A stretch of DNA of 64,000 bases from DAHUZL01 sp035533215 (GCA_035533215.1 DATLUG010000044.1:5150-69149); one strand, 5' to 3'. Counted from the stretch's first letter, positions 44,535 to 53,410 are shown. Made by a program: numbers and translations. Notes: a model not told the origin generated them from the letters alone.

Positions 44535-45164
44535 ATGACGGACGACCTCCGGCTCTGCCCCCACGACGAGCGGCTCCTGCGCGCGCTCCCGGCTCTGCCC
44601 GATCGCGCCCTGGACCGGGCGCGCGCCCACTGCGCCGCCGGGCTCCCGCTGCGCCGGGCCGATCTCGGCTGGCCAGACGACGGCACGGCAGCCACCGACG
44701 GCTGCCTTGTGGGGGTGTCGATGAGCCGGCGCCAGTTCGCCCTCAGCCCGCTCCGGGCCCCGCGCCTGATGCGGCTCGCGGCCCGGTTCGACGCCTGGGC
44801 GTTCGAGGAGGCCGGCGGGGCCGGTTGCCGCTCGCCGCATGCCGAACGGGCCCTGCCCCCCTCCTCCGCGGACCGCCTGCCCCTGCTCCTCGACCGGGAG
44901 CGCGGCCGCCGATCGGCTCGCCGCTCAGCCGGAGCCCGTCGACGCGCGCGCGGCCTTGGGCGGGGGGCCGGCCGGCGCGGGATCGGCGACCCGACGGAGT
45001 TCCGCCCGGACGTGGTCCCGCGGCTCCTCCCCGTTCATCCCGATCTGGACCAGCACGCTGAGGCGGTCGCCGTCACGACGGAGGCGGCGGCGAGCGGCGG
45101 TGACCGCCAGCTGGCACGGTTCGGCGTCGACCGCGACCGAGGCGAGGTCCAGCCCCCGGGCTGA
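44535..45164 (+). CDS. Hypothetical protein with a strong ribosome site
   Basis: ATG 44535 has AGGAGG at 44521-44526, 8 nt upstream, the best reason to list it. The first 95 residues look protein-like (LCPHDERLLRALPALPDRALDRA, ATDGCLVGVSMSRRQFALSP). Beyond about 44925 the frame is antisense to nitrobindin and is Arg/Ala-rich. The true end may have been lost or the whole ORF may be spurious. I recognise no domain. Confidence 0.3.
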   Translation: MTDDLRLCPHDERLLRALPALPDRALDRARAHCAAGLPLRRADLGWPDDGTAATDGCLVGVSMSRRQFALSPLRAPRLMRLAARFDAWAFEEAGGAGCRSPHAERALPPSSADRLPLLLDRERGRRSARRSAGARRRARGLGRGAGRRGIGDPTEFRPDVVPRLLPVHPDLDQHAEAVAVTTEAAASGGDRQLARFGVDRDRGEVQPPG

Positions 45165-45491
45165 GATCGGCCCCCGCTCGACCTCCAGGATGCCGGCGGC
45201 CTGCACCACCAGCAGCTCCGCCACCCCCATTCCCACCGGACGGATGAAGCCCAGCTCGGTGTGCAGCGGGGCGGGGGCGTCCAGGTGCCAGGTCTCCTCG
45301 CGGTAGCGCAGCAGGGGGCGCCCGTCGCACGCGATCGTGAGCCGTTCGCGATAGCCCAGCGGCGGCTCCGCCGCCCACAGGCCGCGCCCCTGGCCCTCCC
45401 AGACGCCGACCAGGAAGGCCAGCGGGCGGAGCGCCTCCGGCAGCCGGTCCTCACCCAGGGTCGAGCCCTCCTCCCCATCGGCCGGCCCCAT
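44925..45491 (-). CDS. Nitrobindin-like heme-binding beta-barrel protein (FABP-like, DUF1794)
   Basis: 188 residues. The family signature G-V-W-E-G-Q-G-R-G is at residues 29-37, followed by the barrel strands (YRERLTIACDGRPLLRYREETW, LHTELGFIRPVG). Bacterial nitrobindins bind ferric heme and react with nitric oxide or peroxynitrite. The barrel ends near residue 165 and the last 20 residues are a Pro/Ala tail that overlaps the opposite ORF. The conserved heme-ligand His of the last strand is not obvious to me. Confidence 0.85.
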   Translation of the reverse strand: MGPADGEEGSTLGEDRLPEALRPLAFLVGVWEGQGRGLWAAEPPLGYRERLTIACDGRPLLRYREETWHLDAPAPLHTELGFIRPVGMGVAELLVVQAAGILEVERGPISARGLDLASVAVDAEPCQLAVTAARRRLRRDGDRLSVLVQIGMNGEEPRDHVRAELRRVADPAPAGPPPKAARASTGSG

Positions 45492-45497
45492 CGCCGG

Positions 45498-45503
45498 AGC
45501 ATA
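45498..45503 (-). promoter_or_regulatory. -10 box, leaderless promoter of the nitrobindin gene
   Basis: TATGCT on the minus strand ends 6 nt before the ATG at 45491. Confidence 0.45.
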
Positions 45504-45550
45504 CCGGTCTGCGCCCCGGGTGGGGCCGCGTGCCCGCCCCGGCCAGCGGC

Positions 45551-45556
45551 TACGAT
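45551..45556 (+). promoter_or_regulatory. -10 box, leaderless promoter of the Xaa-Pro aminopeptidase gene
   Basis: TACGAT ends 6 nt before GTG 45563. It is used here to choose that start. Together with the box for nitrobindin it forms a compact divergent promoter region. Confidence 0.45.
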
Positions 45557-45562
45557 GGGGCG

Positions 45563-47008
45563 GTGTCCGACGAGCCGCCCGCGCCCGCCGAGTCCGCGCG
45601 GCGGGCCAGCCACGACCTGAGTCCGCCCCGGGCGCTGCTCGACTTCCTCCGGACCGGCTGGGACGCTCGCCCGGCGCCGGCCCCCCCGCCGATGCCGAGC
45701 GCCGCCGACCACGCCGCCCGCCGCGCCCGCCTCTCCGCCCGCTTTCCCGGCCTCCTCCTCCTGATCCCCTCGGGCGTGGAGCGGGTCCGCGCCAACGACT
45801 CCATCTTCCGGTTCCGGCCGGGGACCGACTTCGTCCACCTGGTCGGGGAGGGCGAACCCCGGGAGGTCCTGGCGATGGTGCCGCGCTCCGAGGGCGGCCA
45901 CGACGCGGTCCTCCACACCGAACCCGAGGTCGACCACGACCGCCCCGAATTCTTCACCGACCGGGCCCGGGGCGCCTTCTGGGTCGGCCCCCCGCGGGGC
46001 CTGGTCGCGTCCCGGGCGCGCCTGGGGCTGGAGGCGCGCCCGCTGGCCGAGCTCCCCGGACTGATGCGGGCCCACGACCGCGCCGCCGTGCTGCGGGGGC
46101 TGGACCCCGAGGTCGATGCCATGGCCGCCGACCTCGCCGGTCCCGACGCGGAGCTGGGCAGCGCCCTGTCCGACCTCAGGCTGGTGAAGGATGCCGGCGA
46201 GGTCGCCGAGCTCCAGGGGGCCTGCGACCTCACCGCCCTGGCCTTCGCGGACGTCGTCCGCGCCCTCCCGACCGCCCGCACCGAGCGCGACGTCGAGGTC
46301 ACCTTCTTCGCTCGGGCGCGGCGCGAGGGCAACGACACCGGCTACCTCACCATCGCGGCCGCCGGGGCCCACGCCACCGTGCTGCACTGGAGCCGCAACG
46401 ACGGCGCCGTTCGCCCCCAGGACCTCCTGCTGCTCGACGCCGGGGTGGAGACCCGCCGCTTCTACACCGCCGACGTCACCCGCACCCTGCCGGTGAGCGG
46501 GCGCTTCACCACGGCCCAGCGCGAGGTGTACCTGCTGGTGTGGGAGGCGCAGCAGGCGGCGCTGGCCGCGGTCCGGCCCGGCGCCGGCTTTCGCGAGCCC
46601 CACCAGCGGGCGATGGAGGTGCTGGCCCGCGGGCTGGAGCGGATGGGGATCCTGCCGGAGCCGGCCCAGACCGCGCTCCAGGAGGACCGCCAGCTGTACA
46701 AGCGCTACACCCTGCACAGCGTCAGCCACTGGCTCGGCCTCGACGTGCACGACTGTGCCCGCGCCCGCGAGACCGCCTGGACCACCGAGCCGCTGGTGCC
46801 GGGGATGGTGCTCACGGTGGAGCCGGGGCTCTACCTCCAGGCCGATGACCTCACCGTCCCCGAGCGATACCGCGGCATCGGCGTTCGCCTCGAGGACGAC
46901 GTGCTGGTGACGGACGATGGCCACCTGGTCCTCTCCGCCGCGCTCCCCACCCACCCCGACGCCGTCGAGGCGTGGATGGCGGAGCTCTGGGCGCGGCCTG
47001 GCGACTGA
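45563..47008 (+). CDS. pepP: Xaa-Pro aminopeptidase (M24B, PepP type)
   Basis: 481 residues from a GTG at 45563. The creatinase-like N-terminal domain (about 60-200) and the pita-bread catalytic domain carry all metal ligands: Asp in LLLDAGVE, Asp in TADVTRT, His in HSVSHWLGLDVHD, Glu in LTVEPGLY and Glu in VRLEDDVL. It removes N-terminal residues before proline. Cytoplasmic, no signal peptide. It heads a plus-strand run of sugar genes but is separated from them by 90 nt. Confidence 0.94.
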   Translation: MSDEPPAPAESARRASHDLSPPRALLDFLRTGWDARPAPAPPPMPSAADHAARRARLSARFPGLLLLIPSGVERVRANDSIFRFRPGTDFVHLVGEGEPREVLAMVPRSEGGHDAVLHTEPEVDHDRPEFFTDRARGAFWVGPPRGLVASRARLGLEARPLAELPGLMRAHDRAAVLRGLDPEVDAMAADLAGPDAELGSALSDLRLVKDAGEVAELQGACDLTALAFADVVRALPTARTERDVEVTFFARARREGNDTGYLTIAAAGAHATVLHWSRNDGAVRPQDLLLLDAGVETRRFYTADVTRTLPVSGRFTTAQREVYLLVWEAQQAALAAVRPGAGFREPHQRAMEVLARGLERMGILPEPAQTALQEDRQLYKRYTLHSVSHWLGLDVHDCARARETAWTTEPLVPGMVLTVEPGLYLQADDLTVPERYRGIGVRLEDDVLVTDDGHLVLSAALPTHPDAVEAWMAELWARPGD

Positions 47009-47098
47009 CCTGAGGCGGCCAGGTTGGGGGCGCCGCCGGCGGGGACGATTCGCCCGCGCCGCCTCGCCGGCCGCCGGCCGCCGCCCCGAACGGGCCCG

Positions 47099-48292
47099 AT
47101 GATGTGGGCGCAGGACGTCGTCGTGGTGGGCGGCTGCGGTCACGTCGGGCTGCCCCTGGCGCTGGCCCTGGCGGATCGGGGCGCCCGCGTCACCGCCTAT
47201 GACCACGACGCCAGGGCGGTGGCCGGGGTGCTCGCAGGCCGGATGCCCTTTCTCGAGCACGGCGCCGAGCCGGTGCTGGCTCGAGTGCTCGCCGCCCGCC
47301 GGCTCACCGCCACCACCGACCCCGCTGCGGTGGCGGCGGCGGAGCACGTGGTGGTGGTGGTGGGCACCCCCATCGACGAGCACCTCAACCCCGAGACCAT
47401 GGCGCTGCCGCACGCGATCGAGGCGCTCGCCCCCCACCTCCGGGCCGGCCAGCTCCTGATCCTGCGCAGCACGGTGTACCCGGGGGTGACCCGGCTGGTC
47501 GAACGCCGGCTGGAGGAGCTGGGCCTCGCCCTCGACCTCGCCTTCTGTCCGGAGCGAATCGCCGAGGGACGGGCGCTGGCCGAGCTCTGCTCGCTGCCCC
47601 AGATCGTGGCCTCGCGGACGGCCACAGGACGGGAGCGCGCCGCCCGCCTGTTCCGGCAGCTGACGTCGACCATCGTCGAGCTGGAGCCGGAGGAGGCGGA
47701 GCTGGCCAAGCTCTTCACCAACACCTGGCGCTACGTGAAGTTCGCCACCGCCAACCAGCTCTACATGATCGCCAACGACTTCGGCCTCGACTACGAGCGC
47801 ATCCGCCGGGCGGCCGCCAGCGACTATCCGCGCGCCGCCGACCTGCCCGGGGCGGGCTTCACCGCCGGCCCCTGTCTGCTCAAGGACACCATGCAGCTGG
47901 CCGCCTTCAACAACAACCAGTTCGCCCTCGGCCAGGCCAGCATGCTGGTCAACGAGGGCCTGCCCCTCTACCTGGTGGCCCGCCTGGAGCGCCGATTCGA
48001 GCTCTCCCGCCTCACCGTCGGCATCCTCGGGATGGCCTTCAAGGCGGAGTCCGACGACACCCGCGCCAGCCTCAGCTACAAGCTGCGCCGGATCCTCGCC
48101 TTCAAGGCCAGGTCGGTCGTGTGCACCGACCCCCACGTCTCCACCGACCCGTCGCTGCTGCCCCTGGAGACGGTGCTGGCGCGGGCCGACCTCCTCGTCA
48201 TCGGAGCGCCCCATGCGGCCTATCGCGGGCTCCGCACCGAGCGCCCGGTGGTGGACGTCACCGACCTGCTCGGCCGGGGGGTGCTGGTGTGA
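47099..48292 (+). CDS. UDP-glucose/UDP-N-acetylmannosamine dehydrogenase family protein
   Basis: 397 residues from ATG 47099 (a second ATG at 47102 follows). The NAD motif VVVVGGCGHVGLP is at the start. VGTPIDEHLNPE, LRSTVYPGVTR, FCPERIAEGRAL, the substrate-loop SNTWRY-like TNTWRYVKFA and the catalytic Cys in AGPCLLKDT follow. The GIP-type middle replaced by ERIAEG and the Cys context lean to the WecC-type nucleotide-sugar dehydrogenases. It supplies a UDP-uronate for a surface glycan. The stop overlaps the glycosyltransferase gene. Confidence 0.92.
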   Translation: MMWAQDVVVVGGCGHVGLPLALALADRGARVTAYDHDARAVAGVLAGRMPFLEHGAEPVLARVLAARRLTATTDPAAVAAAEHVVVVVGTPIDEHLNPETMALPHAIEALAPHLRAGQLLILRSTVYPGVTRLVERRLEELGLALDLAFCPERIAEGRALAELCSLPQIVASRTATGRERAARLFRQLTSTIVELEPEEAELAKLFTNTWRYVKFATANQLYMIANDFGLDYERIRRAAASDYPRAADLPGAGFTAGPCLLKDTMQLAAFNNNQFALGQASMLVNEGLPLYLVARLERRFELSRLTVGILGMAFKAESDDTRASLSYKLRRILAFKARSVVCTDPHVSTDPSLLPLETVLARADLLVIGAPHAAYRGLRTERPVVDVTDLLGRGVLV

Positions 48293-49047
48293 CGCCGCGG
48301 GTCTCGGTGATCATCCCCGCCTACAACGAGGGCGAGGCGATCACCGTGTGCCTGGACCGGATCTTCGAGGCGGTGTCGCTCCCGTGCGAGGTGCTGGTGG
48401 TCTGGGACACGCCCCAGGACACCACCGCGGGCCCCGTCCAACGGTACCGGGAAAAGGAGCCCCGGCTGCGGGGGATCTGCAACGACGGCGGGCTGGGCCC
48501 GGCGGCGGCGATCCGGCGGGGGATGCAGGAGGCTCGGGCCGCGGTGGTGGTGGTGACCATGGCCGATGGCAGCGACGACCCTCAGCAGATCGACCCGCTC
48601 GCCCGCCTGGTCGAGCGGGGGGTGGTGATCGCGTCCGCCTCCCGCTACATGCGGGGCGGCCAGCAGGTCGGCGGTCCACGCCTCAAGGGATGGCTGTCGC
48701 GCGGCGCCGGGGTCAGCCTCCACCTGCTCGGTCGGGTCGGCACCCACGACGCCACCAACTCGTTCAAGGCGTATGCGCGGACGTTCCTGCTGGAGGCCGG
48801 GATCGAGGCCGACGCCGGGTTCGAGCTGGGGATCGAGATGGTGGCGAAGGCCCGCCGGCTGCGCCGCCCGGTGGCGGAGCTGCCCACCATCTGGCTGGAC
48901 CGCGCCGCCGGCCAGTCGAACTTCAAGGTGCGCGCCTGGATCCCGCGCTACTGGCACTGGTACTGGTATGCGCTGTGGCCGGGGCGGCCGCCGCGGCCGG
49001 GACCCCGGCACCGACGGCCGCGAGCCCCCCGCGCGGGGCGGCCGTGA
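48289..49047 (+). CDS. Glycosyltransferase family 2 protein
   Basis: 252 residues from a GTG in a GTGA overlap. GT-A fold start VSVIIPAYNEGEAI, the nucleotide-binding TMADGSDDP (the D-x-D equivalent) and a C-terminal amphipathic region resembling dolichol-phosphate mannose synthase-like enzymes (LPTIWLDRAAGQSNFKV). No membrane spans. Probably transfers a sugar to a polyprenyl phosphate or a growing surface polymer. Confidence 0.92.
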   Translation: MTPRVSVIIPAYNEGEAITVCLDRIFEAVSLPCEVLVVWDTPQDTTAGPVQRYREKEPRLRGICNDGGLGPAAAIRRGMQEARAAVVVVTMADGSDDPQQIDPLARLVERGVVIASASRYMRGGQQVGGPRLKGWLSRGAGVSLHLLGRVGTHDATNSFKAYARTFLLEAGIEADAGFELGIEMVAKARRLRRPVAELPTIWLDRAAGQSNFKVRAWIPRYWHWYWYALWPGRPPRPGPRHRRPRAPRAGRP

Positions 49048-49083
49048 CCCGGTCGCGGCCGTGACCCGGCCGGGGGCCGAGCG

Positions 49084-50109
49084 ATGCTGACGGTCCTCGT
49101 CACCGGTGCCTCCGGCTTCATCGGGGGCTACGTGGCGGAGGAGCTGCTCCGGCAGGGCCACCACGTCGTGGGACTCGACGACCACTCCAAGTACGGCCGG
49201 GTCCAGCGCTCCTACGACGACCATCCGCGCTACCGGCTGGTGGAGGGCGACGCCCGCGACCCGGACCTCGTGGCGTCCCTGCTCCGGGGCTGCGACCACT
49301 GCATCGCGGGGGCCGCCATGATCGGCGGGATCGCCTACTTCCACCACTACGCCTACGACCTGCTCGCCAGCAACGAGCGGATCATCGCCGCCACCTGCGA
49401 CGCGGCCATCCGAGCCCACCGGCAGGGCAGCCTGCGCAAGGTCACCTACCTCAGCTCGTCGATGGTGTACGAGTCGGCCAGCTCCTGGCCCTCGGCCGAG
49501 GGCCAGGAGCTGGCCATCCCGCCCCCGCGCTCCTCCTATGGCTTCCAGAAGCTGGCGGTCGAGGTCTTCGCACGCGCGGCCCACCAGCAGCACGGCCTCC
49601 CCTACACCATCATCCGGCCCTTCAACTGCGTCGGCATCGGCGAGGGACGGGCGCTGGGCGACGTGGACGTCGACAGTGGCAACGTCAAGCTGGCCCTCAG
49701 CCACGTGGTCCCGGACCTGGTCCAGAAGGTGCTGAAGGGCCAAGACCCGCTCCACATCCTCGGTGACGGCTCCCAGGTGCGCCACTTCACCTATGGCGGC
49801 GACCTGGCCCGGGGGATCTGCCAGAGCCTGGAGCACCCGCTGGCCTGGCAGGAGGACTTCAACCTCTCCACCGACCGCTCCACCACCGTGCTGGCGCTGG
49901 CCGAGCTGATCTGGCACCGGGTGCGCGGCGCCGACCAGCCGCTCCGCTACGTCGCCGACCCCCCCTTCGCCCACGACGTCCAGCGGCGCATCCCGGCGAC
50001 CGAGAAGGCCCTGCGGCTGCTGGGGTTCCGGGCCGAGACCTCGCTGGAGACCATGCTCGACGAGGTGATCCCCTGGGTGGCCCGGCAGGTCGAGCAGGGG
50101 ACGATCTGA
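49084..50109 (+). CDS. NAD-dependent epimerase/dehydratase (nucleotide-sugar type)
   Basis: 341 residues. TGASGFIGGYVAEELL cofactor motif, catalytic Ser in LSSSMVY, and Tyr/Lys in SYGFQKLAVE; RPFNCVGIGEG and the substrate segment GDGSQVRHFTYGGDLARG match UDP-sugar 4-epimerase/decarboxylase relatives. Works with the UDP-sugar dehydrogenase just upstream. Its TGA overlaps a CTG that may start the next gene. Confidence 0.92.
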   Translation: MLTVLVTGASGFIGGYVAEELLRQGHHVVGLDDHSKYGRVQRSYDDHPRYRLVEGDARDPDLVASLLRGCDHCIAGAAMIGGIAYFHHYAYDLLASNERIIAATCDAAIRAHRQGSLRKVTYLSSSMVYESASSWPSAEGQELAIPPPRSSYGFQKLAVEVFARAAHQQHGLPYTIIRPFNCVGIGEGRALGDVDVDSGNVKLALSHVVPDLVQKVLKGQDPLHILGDGSQVRHFTYGGDLARGICQSLEHPLAWQEDFNLSTDRSTTVLALAELIWHRVRGADQPLRYVADPPFAHDVQRRIPATEKALRLLGFRAETSLETMLDEVIPWVARQVEQGTI

Positions 50110-51854
50110 CCGGGCGCCCGGGGGCCGGGTCAGAGACCCGGCTGGGGCGACGGCGGGGCGCTGCCCTCCTCCACCGTGCCCTGCCGGCCATCGTCCTCGC
50201 CCTGGCGGCCGCGGCCACGGTGGGGTTCTGGCAGCGGTTCGCGGTGGACGTGCCCTTCGAGGACGAGTGGTCGATCGTGACCGTGCTCCGCCGGCTCGGC
50301 CAGGGTCACCTCACCCTGGGCGCGCTCTGGGCGCAGCACAACGAGAACCGGATGCTGGTCCCCCGCCTGATCGCGATCGCCCTCGCCGGTCCCACCCGGT
50401 ACGACACCCGCGCCGACATGCTGTTCGGGATCGCCCTGCTGCTGGCGGCGGCCGTGCTGCTGGTGCCGGTGGCGGCCCGGATCGGGCTGCGGTCGTGGTG
50501 GTGGGCGGTGCCGCCGGCGGCGGTGCTGCTCAGCTGGGTCCAGGTGGAGAACCTGCTCTGGGGTTTCCAGCTGGCCTGGTACCTGATCCTGGCGGGGCTG
50601 CTGGCCGTCGTCGTCTGCCTGGCCCGCAGCCCTCTACCCCGGTGGGGGTTCTGGATCGCCGCCGGGACCGCGGTGGTCGCCTCGTTCTCCTCGCTCCCGG
50701 GGCTCTTCCTCTGGCCCTGCGGCCTCCTCCTGCTCGCCGGCCGCGGGGTCCGGCCGCGGCAGAGGTGGGGATGGCTCGGCCTGGGCACCGCGACGACGCT
50801 GGCCTACCTCTTCCGGTACCACAGCGTCGGAGCCGCCGTCTCCGGCGCCCGCGCCCGGTCCGCCCTCAGCGACCCCGTCGGCGCGGTGCGCTATCTCCTG
50901 GAGGCGGTCGGGAGCGTCGTCCGGTGGCCGGCTCCGGGGGTGACCCCGCTGACGCCGGTCGCCGCCCCCGCGGCCGTTCCCACCGAGGTGCTGGGGGGGT
51001 GCATCCTCGCCCTGGCGGCCCTGGTCGTCCTGGGGTCGGTGCGGCTGGGCTGGCGCGAGCGCGACCTCCTCGTCCCGGCCTGCCTGCTCGCCTTCGCGCT
51101 GCTCTTCGACCTGGCGCTGGTGGCCGGGCGGCTCGCGCTCGGCGTCGCCCAGGCGGCCAGCTCCCGCTACACGACCTACGACCTCCTCTGGCTGGTCGGG
51201 ATCTGGTTCGGCCTCGCCGCGATCGGGCGCCGGCTGGGCTGGCGCCGCCCTCCCGCCCTGGGCGTCGCCCTGGCGGCCTGCCTGGCTCTGCTCGGCGTCC
51301 AGGTCGGCCTCGCCATCCCGTTCGGGTGGCAGGCGGCGGGGGCGATCGCCGGACGGCGCCGGGAGGCCGCCGAGATCGTGGTCGCGTACCCCTCTGTCCC
51401 CCGCCCCCTGGTGCGCGCCTTCCTGTACCCGGCACCGCCCCGGCTGCGCGCCGACGTGCGCTTCCTGGCCCGCCGGCACCTCAGCCTCTTCGCCGGCCAC
51501 GGCGCCCGCCTCGACCGCGCGACCGGCATCGTCCCCGGGGGGCGGCCGGGGCGGCTGCTGCGGGCCCCGGCCCGGCTGGCCGCCGCCCTGGGGCCGGGAA
51601 CCCCGGCACGGCGGGCCTGGACCGTCCTCTCCAGCCTGTATGACGCACTGCCGTGGCTCCGGGCTGCGTACCCGGCCCGCGCCCGGGCGTTCCCCGCCGA
51701 CCTCCTCGGCTGGGCCGCCGGGGCCGGCCTCCGCCGCCGGGAGACGGGTCTGTACCTCGCCCCGGTGCGGAGGGCGGTGGTCCGGCTCCTGTGTGCGCTC
51801 CCGGGCGCCCAGCGGCGGCGGGGCGCTCCGGCCCCGGTCAGTCGACCGGGCTGA
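50106..51854 (+). CDS. Polytopic membrane protein of the surface-glycan cluster, probable CTG start
   Basis: 582 codons if read from CTG 50106. The first ATG/GTG/TTG in frame is GTG 50220, but the residues before it (LLHRALPAIVLALAAAATVGF) complete a membrane segment that GTG 50220 would cut. The CTG forms a CTGA overlap with the epimerase stop, just like the ATGA and GTGA overlaps elsewhere here. About ten hydrophobic segments, a first outer loop with VDVPFEDEWSIV and HNENR, and a long C-terminal soluble tail. The E-D-E-W loop and HNENR recall GT-C-type glycosyltransferases, but I cannot name a family. Confidence 0.8.
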   Translation: MTGRPGAGSETRLGRRRGAALLHRALPAIVLALAAAATVGFWQRFAVDVPFEDEWSIVTVLRRLGQGHLTLGALWAQHNENRMLVPRLIAIALAGPTRYDTRADMLFGIALLLAAAVLLVPVAARIGLRSWWWAVPPAAVLLSWVQVENLLWGFQLAWYLILAGLLAVVVCLARSPLPRWGFWIAAGTAVVASFSSLPGLFLWPCGLLLLAGRGVRPRQRWGWLGLGTATTLAYLFRYHSVGAAVSGARARSALSDPVGAVRYLLEAVGSVVRWPAPGVTPLTPVAAPAAVPTEVLGGCILALAALVVLGSVRLGWRERDLLVPACLLAFALLFDLALVAGRLALGVAQAASSRYTTYDLLWLVGIWFGLAAIGRRLGWRRPPALGVALAACLALLGVQVGLAIPFGWQAAGAIAGRRREAAEIVVAYPSVPRPLVRAFLYPAPPRLRADVRFLARRHLSLFAGHGARLDRATGIVPGGRPGRLLRAPARLAAALGPGTPARRAWTVLSSLYDALPWLRAAYPARARAFPADLLGWAAGAGLRRRETGLYLAPVRRAVVRLLCALPGAQRRRGAPAPVSRPG

Positions 51855-52302
51855 CGGCGAGGAGCTCCTGCTGGATCCAGCCGAGGGCGTGGAGGGCGGC
51901 GTAGGGAGGGCGGGCATGGTCGGAGGGGACGAGCCGGTCCTCCCAGCCGTCGTCGTGGATCCCGATCTCGCCGGCGAGGGCGACCCGCAGGGCGTTGCAG
52001 GCCCGCAGCCAGGCCTCCACCTCGCTCCGGCCAAGGCAGCTGACCGGTCCCGTCTCCTGCAGGGCCCGCCGGACCGTGGCCAGGGCGGCCGACCGCGCCG
52101 CCTCCAGGTCCGGCCCGGTGAGCCGGCGGTACTCGGCCTCCAGCTGCTCGGCATCCGGGTAGGCGGCGGGCGACACCCGCGGCGAGCTCGCCGCCAGCGG
52201 CTCCAGCTGGTCGACAAGGTTCGCCAGGGCCTCCCGCTCCGAGGGACCCAGCTCCAGCTCGGCGCCCTCGTGGCCGTCGCCCCGGGCGCGGATCACGGCC
52301 AC
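51838..52302 (-). CDS. DUF2017 family protein
   Basis: 154 residues from a GTG two bases after the clpS stop. Helical, with ELGPSEREALANLVDQLEPL near the start and LRACNALRVALAGEIGI toward the end, which match DUF2017. This gene commonly follows clpS in Actinobacteria. Function unknown, presumably linked to ClpS-guided protein degradation. The 3' end overlaps the convergent membrane-protein gene by 17 nt. Confidence 0.88.
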   Translation of the reverse strand: MAVIRARGDGHEGAELELGPSEREALANLVDQLEPLAASSPRVSPAAYPDAEQLEAEYRRLTGPDLEAARSAALATVRRALQETGPVSCLGRSEVEAWLRACNALRVALAGEIGIHDDGWEDRLVPSDHARPPYAALHALGWIQQELLAVSPVD

Positions 52303-52304
52303 GG

Positions 52305-52601
52305 TCAGGGACGGGCCACGGTCGCCTGGAGCCCGTGGGCGTGGAGCTGGGCGACCGCGATCTCGGCGCGCTCCCGGGGGCCGCTGGCGACCACGGCCCG
52401 CCCCGCGTGGTGCACCTCGAGCATGAGACGGGTGGCGGTGGGCTCGTCGTAGCCGAAGATCCGGCGCAGGACGAAGACCACGTACGACATGAGCGTGACC
52501 GGGTCGTTCCACACGACGACCTCCCACGGCCGGTCGTGGGCGCTGGCCTCCCCCCCGGCGGGGGCCTCCGTCCGCTCCGGCGCTGAGACCTGCTCCACCA
52601 T
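52305..52601 (-). CDS. clpS: ATP-dependent Clp protease adaptor ClpS
   Basis: 98 residues. Conserved NDPVTLMSYVVFVLRRIFGY (N-degron pocket region) and the later VHHAGRAVVASGPRERAE, where the His-Ala-Gly and the ERAE end contact ClpA/ClpC. It hands proteins with destabilising N-terminal residues to the ClpCP protease. A flexible N-terminus of 25 residues is normal. Confidence 0.96.
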   Translation of the reverse strand: MVEQVSAPERTEAPAGGEASAHDRPWEVVVWNDPVTLMSYVVFVLRRIFGYDEPTATRLMLEVHHAGRAVVASGPRERAEIAVAQLHAHGLQATVARP

Positions 52602-52607
52602 GGGGAT

Positions 52608-52613
52608 ACCGTA
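52608..52613 (-). promoter_or_regulatory. -10 box, leaderless promoter of clpS
   Basis: TACGGT on the minus strand ends 6 nt before the ATG at 52601; no ribosome site is present. Confidence 0.5.
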
Positions 52614-52643
52614 GCGCGCAGGGGGCCGGGGCGCGGTCCTTCG

Positions 52644-53288
52644 TCAGTCGGCGGCGCTGACGGCGGCCACCGGCTCCTCGGCGAGGAGCCAGCGCTCCAG
52701 CCAGTTCTGGCCGAGGGTGAAGAGGAGGAGCACCGCCACCGCCCCGATCACCGCCACCAGCAGCCCCGCGTAGCTGATCTGGTCGGTGTAGCGGGCGAAG
52801 GTTCGGCCGATCAGGAACGCCACCAGGCTGTACGACGTCGTCCAGGCCGCCCCGCCGGCGAGGTTGAAGGCGACGAACCGCTGCCAGCGCACCCGGGAGA
52901 GCCCGGCGACGAACGGCACCGTGATCCGCAGGGCCGCCACGAAGCGGGCGATGAAGATCGTCTTGCCGCCGTGGCGGGCGAAGAAGCGCTGGGCGAGGTG
53001 GACCCACCTGCCGACGAAGGGGAGCAGGGGCAGGAGGCGGGCGACCACCCAGGCGCCCGCATAGCGGCCGATCAGGTAGCCGCAGTTGTCCCCGATCACG
53101 GCGCCCCCGAACCCGGCCAGGATCACGAGCCCGATGCTGAGATGGCCGGCGCCGGCCCAGACCGCCCCCGCGATCATCACCGTGTCGCCGGGGAAGGGGA
53201 CCCCCAGGCATTCAGCGGTGACCGCCAGGAAGATCACCAGGTAGCCGTAGGTGTGGACGAGATGGAAGAGGGTGGCGTCCGACGGCAC
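52644..53288 (-). CDS. DedA-family (SNARE-associated/VTT domain) membrane protein
   Basis: 214 residues from a GTG at 53288. Typical DedA pattern: E-C-L-G-V-P-F-P-G-D re-entrant loop near residue 28, GDNCGYLIGRYAG, FARHGGKTIFIARFVAALR with the conserved F-x-R-x-x-P/V-x-x-R helix, and the second re-entrant part VPFVAGLSRV. Members act in lipid (undecaprenyl phosphate or phospholipid) flipping and membrane homeostasis. Confidence 0.94.
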   Translation of the reverse strand: MPSDATLFHLVHTYGYLVIFLAVTAECLGVPFPGDTVMIAGAVWAGAGHLSIGLVILAGFGGAVIGDNCGYLIGRYAGAWVVARLLPLLPFVGRWVHLAQRFFARHGGKTIFIARFVAALRITVPFVAGLSRVRWQRFVAFNLAGGAAWTTSYSLVAFLIGRTFARYTDQISYAGLLVAVIGAVAVLLLFTLGQNWLERWLLAEEPVAAVSAAD

Positions 53289-53294
53289 GCCCGC

Positions 53295-53300
53295 AGTCTA
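53295..53300 (-). promoter_or_regulatory. -10 box, leaderless promoter of the DedA gene
   Basis: TAGACT on the minus strand ends 6 nt before the GTG at 53288. Confidence 0.45.
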
Positions 53301-53397
53301 CGGGAGCGCGGCCGACGGTCCGCCCGGCCCTCGGGGCGTCCGCTGGCCCCGCCGCCCGGGGCGGGGGGCCCACCCGCCCGCGCCGGCAGACGCCGTG

Positions 53398-53403
53398 TAC
53401 GCT
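53398..53403 (+). promoter_or_regulatory. -10 box, leaderless promoter of the cupredoxin lipoprotein gene
   Basis: TACGCT ends 7 nt before ATG 53411. Confidence 0.45.
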
Positions 53404-53410
53404 GGGCGCG

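Noticed and set aside
44535..45491. Possible true overlapping convergent gene pair (hypothetical ORF and nitrobindin)
   Set aside because: A 240-nt antisense overlap of two coding regions is unlikely; nitrobindin has the conserved family motif, the plus-strand ORF does not, so the latter is listed only with low confidence.
45035..48214. Minus-strand ORF of 1059 codons
   Set aside because: Antisense to the aminopeptidase and UDP-sugar dehydrogenase genes, low complexity and no start signals.
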